Below are positions 1 to 9,831 of a stretch of 39,553 nucleotides of DNA, in pieces. This DNA is from Roseburia inulinivorans DSM 16841 (GTDB taxonomy: Bacteria > Bacillota > Clostridia > Lachnospirales > Lachnospiraceae). The DNA lies in contig NZ_ACFY01000022.1 of the NCBI RefSeq assembly GCF_000174195.1, forward strand, positions 1-39,553, in the 5' to 3' direction. The notes beneath the pieces are model-generated. The model was not told the origin of the DNA and searched no databases. It was given only the letters and a program-made list of their open reading frames with translations. A program made the position numbers and the translations under genes. How positions within the stretch are numbered: position 1 is the first letter of the stretch; the number at the start of each line of letters is the position of its first letter.

Positions 1-12
1 CATTAAGCCAAA

Positions 13-1134
13 TTAATCCTGCAATACACGGACTACTTTTACCGGATTACGGTAGCATGCACCGGAGATTTTGATACCGGTACGAGGGGAACTTGCATGT
101 ACCACCTGTCCGTTTCCAATATAGATCGCCACATGATTGATCCTGCTTCCATTACCATAAAAGAACAAATCTCCCGGCTGTGCTTCCGATGCAGAGATGC
201 TTGTTCCGCAGCCTGCCTGCGAACCGGAAGAATGTGGCAGTGAAACACCATAGTTTGCAAATACACTCATGACAAAACCGGAACAGTCAGCGCCTCTTGT
301 CAGGCTTGTACCACCCCACACATAAGGATTTCCTACGAACTGGCATGCATAAGATACCAGATCAACACGGACATCCGAGACACCCTGTCCATATCTTACT
401 TCCGTCATGGTCATAGCTGTTGGAAGCTCGGTATTGATCTCAATATAGTCTGCGGATACATATCCCTCATCACTGTCGATACTTACTTTTACCCAGCCAT
501 CTAACTGCTCTACAACCTCTAACTCCTCGCCCATTGGCATAGAAGTCACGATACTGCAGTCTGTATTGGACTCTTCCCTCACGTAAAGAGTTGTCGTTGT
601 TACTTTAGCAACCGTCTCTTTTACCTGCTCTGCCAGAGCGGCCGCCTCATTTCCGATGACCAGATACTCAGACTTTACATATCCGGTGACTTCACCGGAC
701 TGGATCTGTGTCCATTCTCCGTCCACACCTAACACTTCACAGGCTGCATGGTTTGGCATCTTACCGACAAGTGTTGCATCGGTTCCCGGTGTCTCACGGA
801 CATTTAAGTTACCGGAATCTACCACTGCAATTCCAAGATTCGTATATCCATATACGGATGTCACTTCCTCCTGTGCTGCTGCTGTAAGTTCTGTATCTGT
901 ATCAGAAACAGTTGCCACGTCTTCATCACTGGCAAGTGCCTGTGCTGTCACGCTTGCAATACCGGCTGTCACACCTGCGTCGACCGTCTCTGCACTTTCT
1001 TCTATTACAGAAGCTGTGGCAACTGCCTTAGCTGTCACATCTTCACTCTGTTTATGATTGTTGATCGCTGCAGTGGAAATAACTAGTAATCCTGCTGCTC
1101 CAAGACATATTGCCCTGATATATTTGGATTTCAT
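13..1134 (-). CDS. Secreted SH3b-NlpC/P60 peptidoglycan endopeptidase
   Basis: Predicted exported cell-wall hydrolase of 373 residues. The N-terminus has basic residues followed by a hydrophobic stretch (about residues 8-25), consistent with a signal peptide. A Ser/Thr/Ala/Glu-rich linker follows, then two bacterial SH3 repeats (about 95-160 and 175-235; the first contains LNVRETPGTDA, the second LYVREESNTD) that should bind the wall. The C-terminal NlpC/P60 domain has the catalytic Cys284 in ADCSGF, His334 in NHVAIYIGNG and a further His346. Members of the family cleave stem-peptide bonds such as D-Glu-meso-DAP. The ATG has an AGGAGG ribosome binding site seven bases upstream. It stands as its own transcription unit after ribF, with a consensus promoter and a WalR-like box in front. 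The family call is secure; the exact bond cleaved is not known. Confidence 0.93.
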   Translation of the reverse strand: MKSKYIRAICLGAAGLLVISTAAINNHKQSEDVTAKAVATASVIEESAETVDAGVTAGIASVTAQALASDEDVATVSDTDTELTAAAQEEVTSVYGYTNLGIAVVDSGNLNVRETPGTDATLVGKMPNHAACEVLGVDGEWTQIQSGEVTGYVKSEYLVIGNEAAALAEQVKETVAKVTTTTLYVREESNTDCSIVTSMPMGEELEVVEQLDGWVKVSIDSDEGYVSADYIEINTELPTAMTMTEVRYGQGVSDVRVDLVSYACQFVGNPYVWGGTSLTRGADCSGFVMSVFANYGVSLPHSSGSQAGCGTSISASEAQPGDLFFYGNGSRINHVAIYIGNGQVVHASSPRTGIKISGACYRNPVKVVRVLQD

Positions 1135-1207
1135 AATGCCTCCTGAACATCTGCATGTCTTTCTGCTTCTTTTTCATCTTACAAAATATATTTTTCAAAC
1201 TTTTTAC

Positions 1208-1236
1208 AGTATAACAGTCACTTATTACAATGTCAA
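1208..1236 (-). promoter_or_regulatory. Sigma-A type promoter of the NlpC/P60 gene
   Basis: Read on the minus strand, TTGACA and TATACT are separated by 17 bases, which matches the housekeeping consensus at all six -35 positions and five of six -10 positions. It lies about 75 bases upstream of the NlpC/P60 start codon and gives that gene its own promoter. Confidence 0.8.
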
Positions 1237-1243
1237 TCATATT

Positions 1244-1260
1244 TGTAACATTTTTGTAAT
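1244..1260 (+). promoter_or_regulatory. WalR-like direct repeat
   Basis: TGTAAC and TGTAAT are separated by exactly five bases, fitting the WalR (YycF) box TGTWAH-N5-TGTWAH known from Firmicutes. It abuts the -35 element of the promoter for a cell-wall hydrolase gene, the usual class of WalR target, and is centred about 51 bases upstream of the predicted transcription start. The repeat reads on the strand opposite to the gene, and the region is AT-rich, so a chance match is possible. Confidence 0.45.
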
Positions 1261-1308
1261 ATTTGTAGATCCAGATTTTACAAAGTGGCATTTACCTGTC
1301 CATTCATC

Positions 1309-2232
1309 CTATTTCATTTTTGCGAAAAAAGCTCTTGTAAATGCAATGTCATTCATCATCTGTTCCTGAAGTTTTTCAATACTTTCAAACTTGCGTTCTT
1401 CCCGGATCATTGTCCGAAATTCAACCGTTACCACTTTCTCATACACATCTTCCCTAAAATCCAGAAGATGTGTCTCCACCCCGACCGGATTATTTCCCTT
1501 TATCGTAGGTTTGCACCCTACATTTGTGACACCGTAATACCTTTTATCATCGATAAACACTTCTGTCACATAGACGCCAAAAGGCGGCAGAAGTTTTTCC
1601 TCCGGTGGGATCAGATTGATCGTCGGAATCCCGATCGTCCTTCCGATCTGATTCCCGTGTTTTACCATTCCGGTCACAAAATAGCGGTAGCCTAAGAGAT
1701 GATTGGCTTTTTCAATGTTTCCAGCCATGATCTCTTCGCGGACAAAAGTACTGCTGATATCCCTCTCATCCTCTTTCATTTTCGAGAGAATAAGTGCCTC
1801 ATAACCATAGACCAGTGCATATCTTTTCAACATCTGATAATCACCGCGTCTGTTGTGTCCAAAATGAAAATCTTCCCCTGCCACGATACATTTTACATTT
1901 AATTTTTCTACGAGCATACGGATAAAATCTTCCGGTTCCATGCACATCACTTCTCTCGTAAAGGGACATTCGATGAGATAGTCTATCCCGATCCCTTCAA
2001 AAATATGCATTTTCTCCTCGTTCGTGGTAAGCACCTTTGCCTCGATATGCTCCACATTTTTTTTCGGTGGAATATCAAAGGTAAAAATAGCTGCCTTTAA
2101 TCCTTCCTCCTTTTTCTGCGCAAGTTTTTCCATTAAGAGTTCATGTCCGCGATGGATACCATCAAACTTTCCAAGAGAAATGACAGTCGGTTCTTCGACA
2201 TGAAAATCCAGTGTATTTTTTATATATTTCAT
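1309..2232 (-). CDS. ribF: Bifunctional riboflavin kinase / FAD synthetase
   Basis: Makes FMN from riboflavin and ATP, then FAD from FMN and ATP. The 307 residues match the usual length. The N-terminal nucleotidyltransferase domain carries SLGKFDGIHRGHE, an HxGH-like motif, and VAGEDFHFGHNRRGD. The C-terminal kinase domain carries GRTIGIPTINL and GVYVTEV, then NVGCKPTIKG. The start codon overlaps the truB stop as ATGA, so translation is probably coupled and the start is well supported. It is the last gene of the nusA-infB operon here; truB-ribF adjacency is common in Firmicutes. No convincing intrinsic terminator is seen in the 170 bases that follow. Confidence 0.96.
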   Translation of the reverse strand: MKYIKNTLDFHVEEPTVISLGKFDGIHRGHELLMEKLAQKKEEGLKAAIFTFDIPPKKNVEHIEAKVLTTNEEKMHIFEGIGIDYLIECPFTREVMCMEPEDFIRMLVEKLNVKCIVAGEDFHFGHNRRGDYQMLKRYALVYGYEALILSKMKEDERDISSTFVREEIMAGNIEKANHLLGYRYFVTGMVKHGNQIGRTIGIPTINLIPPEEKLLPPFGVYVTEVFIDDKRYYGVTNVGCKPTIKGNNPVGVETHLLDFREDVYEKVVTVEFRTMIREERKFESIEKLQEQMMNDIAFTRAFFAKMK

Positions 2233-3164
2233 TCTTCCATAAACACTTTCACAGGTTTGAAGTTTCCCCTCTCCTGCTGGAATTCATAGATTCCGATAAA
2301 GTGATCCTTTTCATCATAAATTCTGATCGGTTTTTGCTGCATAGATGCCTCAAACGAGCGGATCATCTCCGGCTCGATCCGGTTTCCATTATACAGTACT
2401 TTTGCAAACTGCTCCGGCACGACTGCTTTCTGATACTGTGTAAAAACAGAATCCACAGACCGCACAAACGGAAAGTGCGCTCTGCTCCATGCTTCCGGCG
2501 GAAGTTCCTTTGTGCACTCCTTCACAAGTTGCTCGATCTCCCCGATTTTTAAGGCATCCTTTAACAAGAACTCAGACACCTGCGTGCGGAGCAGCGATTC
2601 CATACAACCGCCGCAGCCAAGTTTTTCTCCGATATCCTGACATAAAGTGCGGATATACGTTCCTTTGGAACAGTGTACACGCATGCGCACCCTCGGAAGC
2701 GTAACATCCAGAATGTCAATCGTTAAAATCTTCACAGGTCTTGCCTGACGCTCTACGGTTTTGCCCTCCCTTGCGAGATCACAGAGTTTTTTTCCATTGA
2801 CTTTCAGCGCAGAGTACATCGGTGGGATCTGCATATAGTCCCCCACAAAAGAAAGGACTGTCTCCCTCACGGCTTCCTCTGTCACCTTCACATCTTTCTC
2901 CTCCAGCACTGTACCGGTGATATCCTGGGTATCTGTCACCTTTCCCAATAAGAGCACTGCCTCATATTCTTTGCTTTTATCAGTGAGCAGATCACAGACT
3001 TTTGTGGCTTTACCAAGACACACAGGCAACACCCCTTCCGCATCCGGATCGAGTGTCCCTGTGTGTCCGATTTTTTTCTGTTTAAAGATACCACGGAGTT
3101 TTGCCACTACATCAAAAGATGTATACCCTTTTTCTTTATATACATTAATGATTCCGTTGACCAT
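2229..3164 (-). CDS. truB: tRNA pseudouridine(55) synthase TruB
   Basis: Converts U55 of the T-loop of most tRNAs to pseudouridine. The 311 residues include the diagnostic GHTGTLDPDAEGVLPVC near the N-terminus, with predicted catalytic Asp39, followed by KEYEAVLLLG, PPMYSALKVNGKKLCDLAR and CSKGTYIRTLCQDIGEKL. The C-terminal part (about 230-311) is the short PUA-like tail seen in Firmicutes. AAAGGA lies before the ATG. It sits between nrnA (20 bases upstream) and ribF (overlapping), as expected for this operon. Confidence 0.97.
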   Translation of the reverse strand: MVNGIINVYKEKGYTSFDVVAKLRGIFKQKKIGHTGTLDPDAEGVLPVCLGKATKVCDLLTDKSKEYEAVLLLGKVTDTQDITGTVLEEKDVKVTEEAVRETVLSFVGDYMQIPPMYSALKVNGKKLCDLAREGKTVERQARPVKILTIDILDVTLPRVRMRVHCSKGTYIRTLCQDIGEKLGCGGCMESLLRTQVSEFLLKDALKIGEIEQLVKECTKELPPEAWSRAHFPFVRSVDSVFTQYQKAVVPEQFAKVLYNGNRIEPEMIRSFEASMQQKPIRIYDEKDHFIGIYEFQQERGNFKPVKVFMEE

Positions 3165-3183
3165 AGTGTATCCTTTTTCTTCA

Positions 3184-4137
3184 TTATTTTCTAAAGCTGT
3201 TTTTTACTTCTTCCAAAATAGCTTCGATGATCTGCTCCGGTTCTCCCTTCATGGAAAAACCTGCAGCTCTCACATGACCGCCGCCGTCAAACTTCACTGC
3301 GATCTCTGACAGGTCAACAAGTTCTTTTGATCTTGTGCTGACCTTAAATTCTCCATCCTCTAACTCATACAAAAAGATGGCAACTTCCACATCCTTTGTC
3401 ACCCTAAGCTGGCTGACGATCCCATCTAAGTGCTTTGGAAGCACATCATACTCTTGCATCTCCTGCTTCGTGATGACACTGGAAATGCACTTTCCGTCCA
3501 GATGCAGAACACTTTTCATCAGGGCAAGTCCCATAATACGGTTCTGGTTATACGTTTTTGTAAAGAATGTCTCGTCGACTATCTTTGGGAAGTTAATTCC
3601 TTTTTCGATAAGCTTTCCTGCGATCTCCATCGTTTTTCTGGAAGTGCAGGAATACTGGAAAACACCGGTATCATGCACCATTCCGGTGTAGATACATTCT
3701 GCGATCTCCCGGTCAATGCGCTCGTCTGGAAGCAGTTCAAAGATCAGTTCACAGGTGGAGCTTGCATCTGGAAAAATATAGTTATGTTCTGCAAAGTTCT
3801 GATTGCTCACATGATGATCCACACAGATCGTATGTTCTGCCGATTCAAAATACTTTGCAGCATTGCCAAGACGCTTTGCATCACCGCAGTCCTGTGCGAT
3901 AAACAGATCATATTTCCTGTCATCCGGCCACTCACTCAAAATCTCTTCCGAACGCTTCATAAACTTGAAAATATTCGGGATCGGCTCCAAGTAAAGATCG
4001 ACCTTCACATGTGGAAAATAGTTTTTAATATAATTGTATGTAGCGAGGCAGGAGCCTGCACAGTCGCCATCCGGTCTCACATGACCCGCAATGGCAACTG
4101 TTTTTGCATCTGCCAGATAAACATCAAAGTTTGTCAT
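3184..4137 (-). CDS. nrnA: DHH-DHHA1 phosphoesterase, oligoribonuclease/pAp phosphatase NrnA
   Basis: DHH superfamily enzyme that in Bacillus degrades nanoRNAs of 2-5 nucleotides and removes the 3'-phosphate of pAp. The metal-binding motifs are present in order: AGHVRPDGDCAGS near residue 18, IAQDCGD near 82, CVDHHVSNQNF near 110 and VHDTGVF near 154. The DHHA1 substrate motif GGGHVRAAGF is near the C-terminus. At 317 residues the length is normal. GAGG precedes the ATG, and the gene starts only two bases after the rbfA stop. The position between rbfA and truB is the standard one in Firmicutes. Some relatives also hydrolyse c-di-AMP breakdown products, so substrate preference is inferred. Confidence 0.93.
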   Translation of the reverse strand: MTNFDVYLADAKTVAIAGHVRPDGDCAGSCLATYNYIKNYFPHVKVDLYLEPIPNIFKFMKRSEEILSEWPDDRKYDLFIAQDCGDAKRLGNAAKYFESAEHTICVDHHVSNQNFAEHNYIFPDASSTCELIFELLPDERIDREIAECIYTGMVHDTGVFQYSCTSRKTMEIAGKLIEKGINFPKIVDETFFTKTYNQNRIMGLALMKSVLHLDGKCISSVITKQEMQEYDVLPKHLDGIVSQLRVTKDVEVAIFLYELEDGEFKVSTRSKELVDLSEIAVKFDGGGHVRAAGFSMKGEPEQIIEAILEEVKNSFRK

Positions 4138-4139
4138 CT

Positions 4140-4514
4140 CTATTCCTCTGTCTTATCTGCGATATCTTTGGTTACATCATCGATCATTTTTGACATTTTG
4201 ACACCATATTCAATGGACTGGTCTAAGATAAAGGTGATCTGTGGTGTGTTTCTCAGGTTAATGCTCTTTGCAAGCATGGTTCTGATATAACCCTCTGCAC
4301 TCTTTAAGCCTTTGATCGTATCCTGCTGGGATTTTTCATCTCCTAAGACACTGATATATGCCTTACAGGTTTTCAGATCCGGAGCTACCTCCACTGCAAC
4401 TACGCTTGTCAGTGGATTGATGCGCGGGTCTTTGATCTCACCACGGATAATGTTACTTAATTCTTTCTGAACCTCTCCGTTGATCCTGGTATTTTTAATA
4501 CTGTTTTTTCTCAT
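4140..4514 (-). CDS. rbfA: 30S ribosome-binding factor A
   Basis: Late 30S assembly factor that binds the pre-30S subunit near helix 1 of 16S rRNA and is needed for its maturation. The 124-residue protein is a single KH-like domain. Typical features are QKELSNIIRGEIKDPRI near the start, then SVVAVEVAPDLKTCKAYISV and LRNTPQITFILDQSIEYG near the C-terminus. AGAGG precedes the ATG. It lies 16 bases after infB in the conserved infB-rbfA-nrnA order. Confidence 0.96.
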   Translation of the reverse strand: MRKNSIKNTRINGEVQKELSNIIRGEIKDPRINPLTSVVAVEVAPDLKTCKAYISVLGDEKSQQDTIKGLKSAEGYIRTMLAKSINLRNTPQITFILDQSIEYGVKMSKMIDDVTKDIADKTEE

Positions 4515-4530
4515 ATTTTATGCCTCTTTT

Positions 4531-7485
4531 TTATCTAGGAACCTCTACCATGGTATATGCTTCCACAATATCAAGCTCAGCAATATCATTAAATCCTTCA
4601 AATACAAGACCGCACTCGTATCCGGCTTTTACCTCTTTTACGTCGTCTTTAAATCTCTTTAAGGAAGCAAGATTTCCTTCAAAGATCTGTGTTCCTTCAC
4701 GTGAAATACGGACTTTGCAGCCTCTCTGGAACACACCGTCAAGCACATAGGAACCTGCGATGTTACCAACACCGGATGCTTTGAAGATCTGTCTCACTTC
4801 TGCATGACCAAGTACTTTCTCCTCATATACAGGATCTAACATACCCTTCATAGCTGCTTCCACATCTTCAATTGCATTGTAAATGACTTTGTAGAGACGT
4901 ACGTCAACGTTCTCTCTGTCTGCTGTCACTTTTGCAGTTGGATCCGGACGAACGTTAAATCCAATGATAATTGCATTGGAAGCGGATGCTAAGATGATAT
5001 CGGACTCATTGATTGCACCTACACCGCCATGGATGACTTTTACAACTACTTCTTCGTTGGACAGTTTTACAAGACTCTGTTTTACTGCTTCTACAGAACC
5101 CTGTACGTCTGCTTTTACAATAATATTCAATTCTTTTACATTTCCAGACTGGATCTGTGAGAACAGATCGTCTAAGGACATCTTTGCCTTCGTATCTTCG
5201 ATCAGCTTATTCTTGCTCTCGGAAATATAAGTGTCAGCAAATGCTCTTGCCTCTTTCTCAGAATCAGTAGAAACGAATGTCTCACCTGCTTCCGGGACAG
5301 CGGACAGACCAAGGATCTCAACCGGAGTAGATGGACCTGCCTCTTTTACTCTTCTTCCCTGATCGTCGATCATCGCACGGACTTTACCAAAGCAGCTTCC
5401 GCAGGCGATTGGATCACCGACTCTTAACGTACCTTTCTGTACTAATACAGTGGCAACTGCTCCGCGGCCTTTATCAAGCTGTGCCTCGATGACAAGACCT
5501 CTTGCTTTACGGTTTGGATTTGCTTTTAACTCAAGCACTTCTGCTGTTAAAAGGATCATCTCCAGCAAGTTGTCAATACCTTCTTTTGTATGAGCAGATA
5601 CCGGACAGAAAATAGTACTTCCACCCCAGTCTTCCGGGATCAGTTCATACTCGGACAACTCCTGTTTTACTCTCTCGATGTTTGCACTTGGTTTATCAAT
5701 CTTGTTGATCGCAACAATAATTTCAACTCCGGCTGCTTTCGCATGATTGATCGCCTCTACCGTCTGTGGCATAACACCGTCATCAGCCGCAACTACAAGG
5801 ATTGCGATATCTGTAGAATTTGCACCACGCATACGCATTGCTGTGAAGGCTTCATGTCCAGGTGTATCAAGGAATGTGATCTTCTGTCCGTTGATGGATA
5901 CCACAGAAGCACCAATATGCTGTGTGATACCGCCTGCCTCTCTGTCCGTCACACGGGTAGAACGGATTGCATCCAGAAGGGATGTTTTACCGTGGTCAAC
6001 GTGACCCATAACACATACAACCGGTGGACGTGCAACTAATGTCTCTTCTGCATCATCTTCCTCTTTTAAGAGTTCTGCGATCACATCAACCTTCTCTTCC
6101 GGCTCACAGATACAGTTAAACTCTAAAGCGATCTCTTCGGCCTGATCGTAATCGATCTCTTGATTGACTGTTACCATCGTTCCTTTTAAGAATAATTTCT
6201 TTACGATCACTGACGGCTGTACTTTCATCTTGTCAGCAAGATCTTTGATGGTAAGTTTCTCCGGAAGGACCAGTGTCTTGATAGTCTCTTCTTCCTGTTT
6301 TGGCTGTGGCTGCTGCTGTGGTTTCTTCTTGCCGCCATTCTTCTCTAAGTTTATGAAGCGCTCCTGCTTCCTGCTTCCTAAAACATCATAATCGCCGCGC
6401 TGTTTTCCGTTGCGGTTCTTGTTGTCACGTTCTCTCTCCCGTGTCTCTTTTCCGCGCATCTCCTCTGCCAATGGTGCAGAATCCTTATTGAACTTGTCGA
6501 TCTCACGGTCTAATCTTCCACCATTATCTCTTCCGCGGAAGTTATTATTGCGTCCTCCGCTGCGGTCTCCCTGATTGAATCCCTGTCCCGGTCTTCCGTT
6601 GTTGAACGGTCTCTGGTTTCCGCCGTTTGGTCTCTGGCCTCTGTTATCTCCCTGACGGGCTGGTCTGTCACCATTGTTACGGTTATTATATCCACCTTCG
6701 CCATTATTATTTCTGTATGGACGGTCTCCCTGCGGACGGGCTGGTCTGTCGCCGTTTGCGCGGTTATTGTATCCGCCATTCTGTCCGTTTCTTGCCGGGC
6801 GGTCTCCCTGTGGGCGTCTGTTGTCCTGATTTGGTCTGGAGGTCTTCTCCTGCTGACGCATCTGCTCATAAACATTCTCAGTTGGTTTTTTGAAAACTCT
6901 CTCCTGTGCTGCCGGTGCAGTCTGTGCAGTTTCAGTCTTAACTTCCTCTGCTTTTGGAGCTTTGTTTTCTGTCTCTTTTCCTGCATTTGGATTGATCAGA
7001 CTGTCAAAATATTTTCTCATATCATTGCCGGACATCGCTGGTTTTGCCTGACCGGCCGGTCTGTCACCACGGTCATTTGCCGGGCGTCTGCCATCCTGTG
7101 ATCTTCCGCCTTTTGCTCCCTGGTTCGGTCTTCTGTTATTTCCATGTCCTGCGCCCTGTTTGCTGTACTGTGCGTTAAACACGGCTGTGATGCTGGACTT
7201 TTTCTTTGGTCTGTCATGCTCAGCATCTGCTGGTTTCTTCTCCTCTGGTCTCGCTTTCTCCTCTGCCTTTGGTGCAGCTGGTTTTTCTGCTTTCTCTGCG
7301 GCAGATTTTTCTTCTGCCTTTGGTGCGGATTTTTTGTACTTTTTACGGATGATCTCCTGCGCAGCATCATCAATGTTGTTGCTTGCGGACTTGATCTCGT
7401 ACTCTGTACCGCTTAAACTATCTATAATTTCCTGTGATTTTATCTCTAACTCTTTTGCAAGTTCATGAACTCTCATTTTTGCCAT
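4531..7485 (-). CDS. infB: Translation initiation factor IF-2
   Basis: GTPase that brings initiator fMet-tRNA to the 30S subunit and promotes subunit joining. I prefer the ATG at 7485 ([13 protein letters not shown]) because GGAGGAG lies nine bases before it; the in-frame ATG at 7503 has no ribosome binding site. That gives 984 residues. An IF2_N segment begins the protein. About 400 residues of low-complexity Lys/Glu/Ala-rich and then Arg/Gly/Asn/Asp-rich sequence follow. The G domain starts near residue 493 with GHVDHGKT, followed by DTPGHEAF and NKID, and then domains II, III and IV. The N-terminal extension is much longer than in Bacillus and is partly built from a roughly 26-residue duplication. 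It follows ylxQ directly in the operon. Confidence 0.97.
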   Translation of the reverse strand: MAKMRVHELAKELEIKSQEIIDSLSGTEYEIKSASNNIDDAAQEIIRKKYKKSAPKAEEKSAAEKAEKPAAPKAEEKARPEEKKPADAEHDRPKKKSSITAVFNAQYSKQGAGHGNNRRPNQGAKGGRSQDGRRPANDRGDRPAGQAKPAMSGNDMRKYFDSLINPNAGKETENKAPKAEEVKTETAQTAPAAQERVFKKPTENVYEQMRQQEKTSRPNQDNRRPQGDRPARNGQNGGYNNRANGDRPARPQGDRPYRNNNGEGGYNNRNNGDRPARQGDNRGQRPNGGNQRPFNNGRPGQGFNQGDRSGGRNNNFRGRDNGGRLDREIDKFNKDSAPLAEEMRGKETRERERDNKNRNGKQRGDYDVLGSRKQERFINLEKNGGKKKPQQQPQPKQEEETIKTLVLPEKLTIKDLADKMKVQPSVIVKKLFLKGTMVTVNQEIDYDQAEEIALEFNCICEPEEKVDVIAELLKEEDDAEETLVARPPVVCVMGHVDHGKTSLLDAIRSTRVTDREAGGITQHIGASVVSINGQKITFLDTPGHEAFTAMRMRGANSTDIAILVVAADDGVMPQTVEAINHAKAAGVEIIVAINKIDKPSANIERVKQELSEYELIPEDWGGSTIFCPVSAHTKEGIDNLLEMILLTAEVLELKANPNRKARGLVIEAQLDKGRGAVATVLVQKGTLRVGDPIACGSCFGKVRAMIDDQGRRVKEAGPSTPVEILGLSAVPEAGETFVSTDSEKEARAFADTYISESKNKLIEDTKAKMSLDDLFSQIQSGNVKELNIIVKADVQGSVEAVKQSLVKLSNEEVVVKVIHGGVGAINESDIILASASNAIIIGFNVRPDPTAKVTADRENVDVRLYKVIYNAIEDVEAAMKGMLDPVYEEKVLGHAEVRQIFKASGVGNIAGSYVLDGVFQRGCKVRISREGTQIFEGNLASLKRFKDDVKEVKAGYECGLVFEGFNDIAELDIVEAYTMVEVPR
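6655..6813 (-). repeat. In-frame tandem duplication inside infB
   Basis: Two adjacent units of about 26-27 codons encode the same pattern: QGDRP, then an Asn/Gly stretch with GGYNNR, then NGDRPAR. The DNA copies are clearly related but diverged (for example CGGGCTGGTCTGTC is shared). The result is a disordered Arg/Gly/Asn-rich tract in the N-terminal extension of IF-2. Edges are approximate. Confidence 0.65.
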
Positions 7486-7502
7486 ATATTCTGACTCCTC
7501 CA

Positions 7503-7823
7503 TTATTCAGTTGTTATTGTCTGTTTCAATTTGTCTTCCACGGAATGGGCAAGCCCTTCATTTACAATTGCAAGTGATGCACGAAATTCTTTTCCAATAC
7601 AGTGTCCCAATGTCTCTTTGTCAGAATAAATATACATTGGAACCTCATAAAAATCGGTCATATTGGAAAACATCTTTTTCGTGTTATCGGAGGAATCTCC
7701 TGCCACGATCACAAGATAAGCCCTGCCTTCCTTGACTGCTTTCTCCGTTGAAAACTCACCACTTACGACACTACCGGATTTTGCTGCAATTCCCAACATG
7801 GATAAAACTTTATCTGGTCTCAA
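7503..7823 (-). CDS. ylxQ: L7Ae/L30e/S12e/Gadd45 family RNA-binding protein (YlxQ-like)
   Basis: Small 106-residue protein of the L7Ae fold, whose relatives bind kink-turn RNA. Characteristic parts are [34 protein letters not shown] near the start (seen in overlapping pieces) and [18 protein letters not shown] near the end. The start codon is TTG at 7823, lying inside the last codons of rnpM with GGAG about ten bases upstream, so the two genes overlap by 14 bases and are probably coupled. The gene order nusA-rnpM-ylxQ-infB is conserved in Firmicutes. Its RNA target here is unknown. Confidence 0.9.
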   Translation of the reverse strand: MRPDKVLSMLGIAAKSGSVVSGEFSTEKAVKEGRAYLVIVAGDSSDNTKKMFSNMTDFYEVPMYIYSDKETLGHCIGKEFRASLAIVNEGLAHSVEDKLKQTITTE

Positions 7824-8085
7824 ATTCTTCCATCTCCTTTGTCAGCATTTCGTATACATCTTTTGGAATCGGCATTTTAAATGAGCGTTCTAATCCCTTA
7901 CACTTAATTGCTTTCTGCAGACATTCGCTTTCCGGGCAAATGTATGCACCTCTGCCATTTTTCCGACCGGTTGTATCTAATATTATCTCATCTTCCGCTG
8001 TCTTAATGACTCTTATCATTTCTTTCTTAGGCTTCATCTCTCCACAGCCTATGCATTGACGCATCGGAATCTTTTTATTTGCCAT
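7810..8085 (-). CDS. rnpM: YlxR family protein RnpM, putative RNase P modulator
   Basis: A 91-residue basic protein with the YlxR signature: RQCIGCGEMKPKKEMIRV near residue 9, then GRKNGRGAYICPESECLQKA in the middle. YlxR of Bacillus subtilis has been described as a modulator of RNase P and renamed RnpM; carrying that function over to this protein is inference. The ATG is 16 bases after the nusA stop, and the downstream ylxQ start overlaps its end. Confidence 0.9.
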   Translation of the reverse strand: MANKKIPMRQCIGCGEMKPKKEMIRVIKTAEDEIILDTTGRKNGRGAYICPESECLQKAIKCKGLERSFKMPIPKDVYEMLTKEMEEFETR

Positions 8086-8101
8086 AATCTGCTATCCTCG
8101 A

Positions 8102-9259
8102 TCAATTCTCCTCGGAATACTCTGTGTCATCCTGATAGTCTGCATCATTGTACTCGCCATCTTCCTCATAGTATTCATCATCTTCGTACTCATTCTCGTA
8201 ATCAAAGAAATCGCCGGCTTCTCTCGCCTGTGTCTCACTCTTGATATCGATCTTAAATCCTGTCAGTCTTGCAGCCAGTCTTGCATTCTGTCCTTCTTTA
8301 CCGATTGCAAGGGATAACTGATAATCAGGAACGACTACTTTTGCTGCTTTCTCTTCTGCATCTGCGATAACAGAAATAACTTTTGCAGGACTTAATGCAT
8401 TCTCGATGAGCATTGCAGGATTCTCATTCCAGGTGATGATATCGATCTTCTCACCACGGAGTTCATTGACGATTGCATTGACACGTGCACCGTTCATACC
8501 AACACATGCTCCAACCGGATCTACATCCGGATCATTCGACCATACTGCGATTTTTGTTCTGCTTCCTGCCTCACGTGCGATTGCCTTGATCTCAACCGTT
8601 CCGTCTTTTACTTCGGCAACTTCAGATTCGAACAGACGTTTTACCAATTCCGGATGTGTTCTGGAAACAAGCACTCTCGGTCCCTTGGAGGTAGATTTTA
8701 CTTCCAGGATATAAACTTTGATTCGCTCTGTTGGCTGGAATACCTCGCCTTTTACCTGCTCATTCTCTGTGAGGATGGCATCCACTTTACCGAGGTTGAT
8801 GCTCACATTCTTTCCAACATAACGCTGAACGATACCTGTTACGATATCTTTCTCTTTGCTGTAGTACTCATCAAAAAGAACTTTTCTCTCTTCCTCACGG
8901 ATTTTCTGTAAGATCACGTTCTTGGCATTCTGTGTTGCGATACGTCCGAACTCTTTGGATTTCACTTCTACATTTACAATGTCATCCAGTTCGTATTTGG
9001 AGTCGATCATCTTCGCATTGACAAGGCTGATCTCCTCAACCGGATCTTCCACTTTCTCTACAACTTTTTTCTCCTGAAATACATGATATTCACATGTTTC
9101 CGGATCAATGTTAACTTTTACGTTTTCAGACTTTCCAAAATGGTTCTTGCATGCAGTGATCAGTGAGTTCTCGATTGCCTCAAGTAAAGTCTCTTTGCTG
9201 ATATTTTTTTCCTGTTCTAATATATTTAACGCTTCTAACAATTCATTATTCTTAGCCAT
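8102..9259 (-). CDS. nusA: Transcription termination/antitermination factor NusA
   Basis: Binds RNA polymerase and nascent RNA to control pausing, termination and antitermination. I choose the ATG at 9259 ([11 protein letters not shown]) because GGAGG lies eight bases upstream; an ATG five codons earlier lacks one. The 385 residues comprise an N-terminal polymerase-binding domain, an S1 domain (about 135-200) and two KH domains. [26 protein letters not shown] marks the first KH and [18 protein letters not shown] the second; both are quoted by their key parts. The protein ends in a strongly acidic tail of about 35 residues rich in Asp, Glu and Tyr, in place of the AR repeats found in Enterobacteria. 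It follows rimP by 36 bases. Confidence 0.97.
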   Translation of the reverse strand: MAKNNELLEALNILEQEKNISKETLLEAIENSLITACKNHFGKSENVKVNIDPETCEYHVFQEKKVVEKVEDPVEEISLVNAKMIDSKYELDDIVNVEVKSKEFGRIATQNAKNVILQKIREEERKVLFDEYYSKEKDIVTGIVQRYVGKNVSINLGKVDAILTENEQVKGEVFQPTERIKVYILEVKSTSKGPRVLVSRTHPELVKRLFESEVAEVKDGTVEIKAIAREAGSRTKIAVWSNDPDVDPVGACVGMNGARVNAIVNELRGEKIDIITWNENPAMLIENALSPAKVISVIADAEEKAAKVVVPDYQLSLAIGKEGQNARLAARLTGFKIDIKSETQAREAGDFFDYENEYEDDEYYEEDGEYNDADYQDDTEYSEEN

Positions 9260-9295
9260 TATTTTATCCTCCATTATTTTTTCTGTTATTTTACG

Positions 9296-9763
9296 CTAAA
9301 AATCAAAAGCCAGGCGGATCAGTGCGATATTGGATTTTTCAAATACCATCTCTTTTCCGTCTTCCTGCTCAATTGTCACTGTATCGGCATCGTATGCTTT
9401 TAAAATGCCGTAAAATTCTTTTTCCCGGTCAATCGCACGGTAGGTTCTGATCTCCAGTTCCTTCCCCATGCTTCTTATATAGTCTTTTTCTTTTTTCAGT
9501 GGTCTTCCAAGACCCGGAGAGCTCACTTCAAAGGTATAGGAACCTTCTACATAATCCTCTCTGTCAAGAATCTCATTCATTTCCCTGGATACATCTGCGC
9601 AATCGTCGGAAGTGATTCCGCCTTCTTTGTCAATGTAAACCCGTAAATACCAGGTACTACCCTCTTTGACATATTCCACATCCACAAGTTCAAAGTTTCT
9701 TCGGTCTAAAATCGGGGTGATGAGTTCTTCGGTGCGTGCTTCATACATCTCTTTTTTCGACAT
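9296..9763 (-). CDS. rimP: Ribosome maturation factor RimP
   Basis: 30S maturation factor acting early in assembly. The start at 9763 (MSKKEMYEARTEEL) has AGAGG seven bases upstream; an in-frame ATG at 9784 is possible but has a poorer site. The 155 residues contain the family signatures ELVDVEYVKEG, LRVYIDKEGGIT, DDCADVSREM and YTFEVSSPGLGRPL, followed by the C-terminal Sm-like domain. It is the first gene of the nusA-infB operon, preceded by a leader with a strong hairpin. Confidence 0.95.
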   Translation of the reverse strand: MSKKEMYEARTEELITPILDRRNFELVDVEYVKEGSTWYLRVYIDKEGGITSDDCADVSREMNEILDREDYVEGSYTFEVSSPGLGRPLKKEKDYIRSMGKELEIRTYRAIDREKEFYGILKAYDADTVTIEQEDGKEMVFEKSNIALIRLAFDF

Positions 9764-9831
9764 GTGTACACCTCTTCCTTCCATATTCAGTTTTTTCGTG
9801 TTCCGTCACGTTGCTGTCTCCTAAACATAAA

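Noticed and set aside
656..1057. Plus-strand reading frames lying inside minus-strand genes (this and many others)
   Set aside because: They lie antisense to well-supported genes, lack ribosome binding sites and show no recognisable domains.
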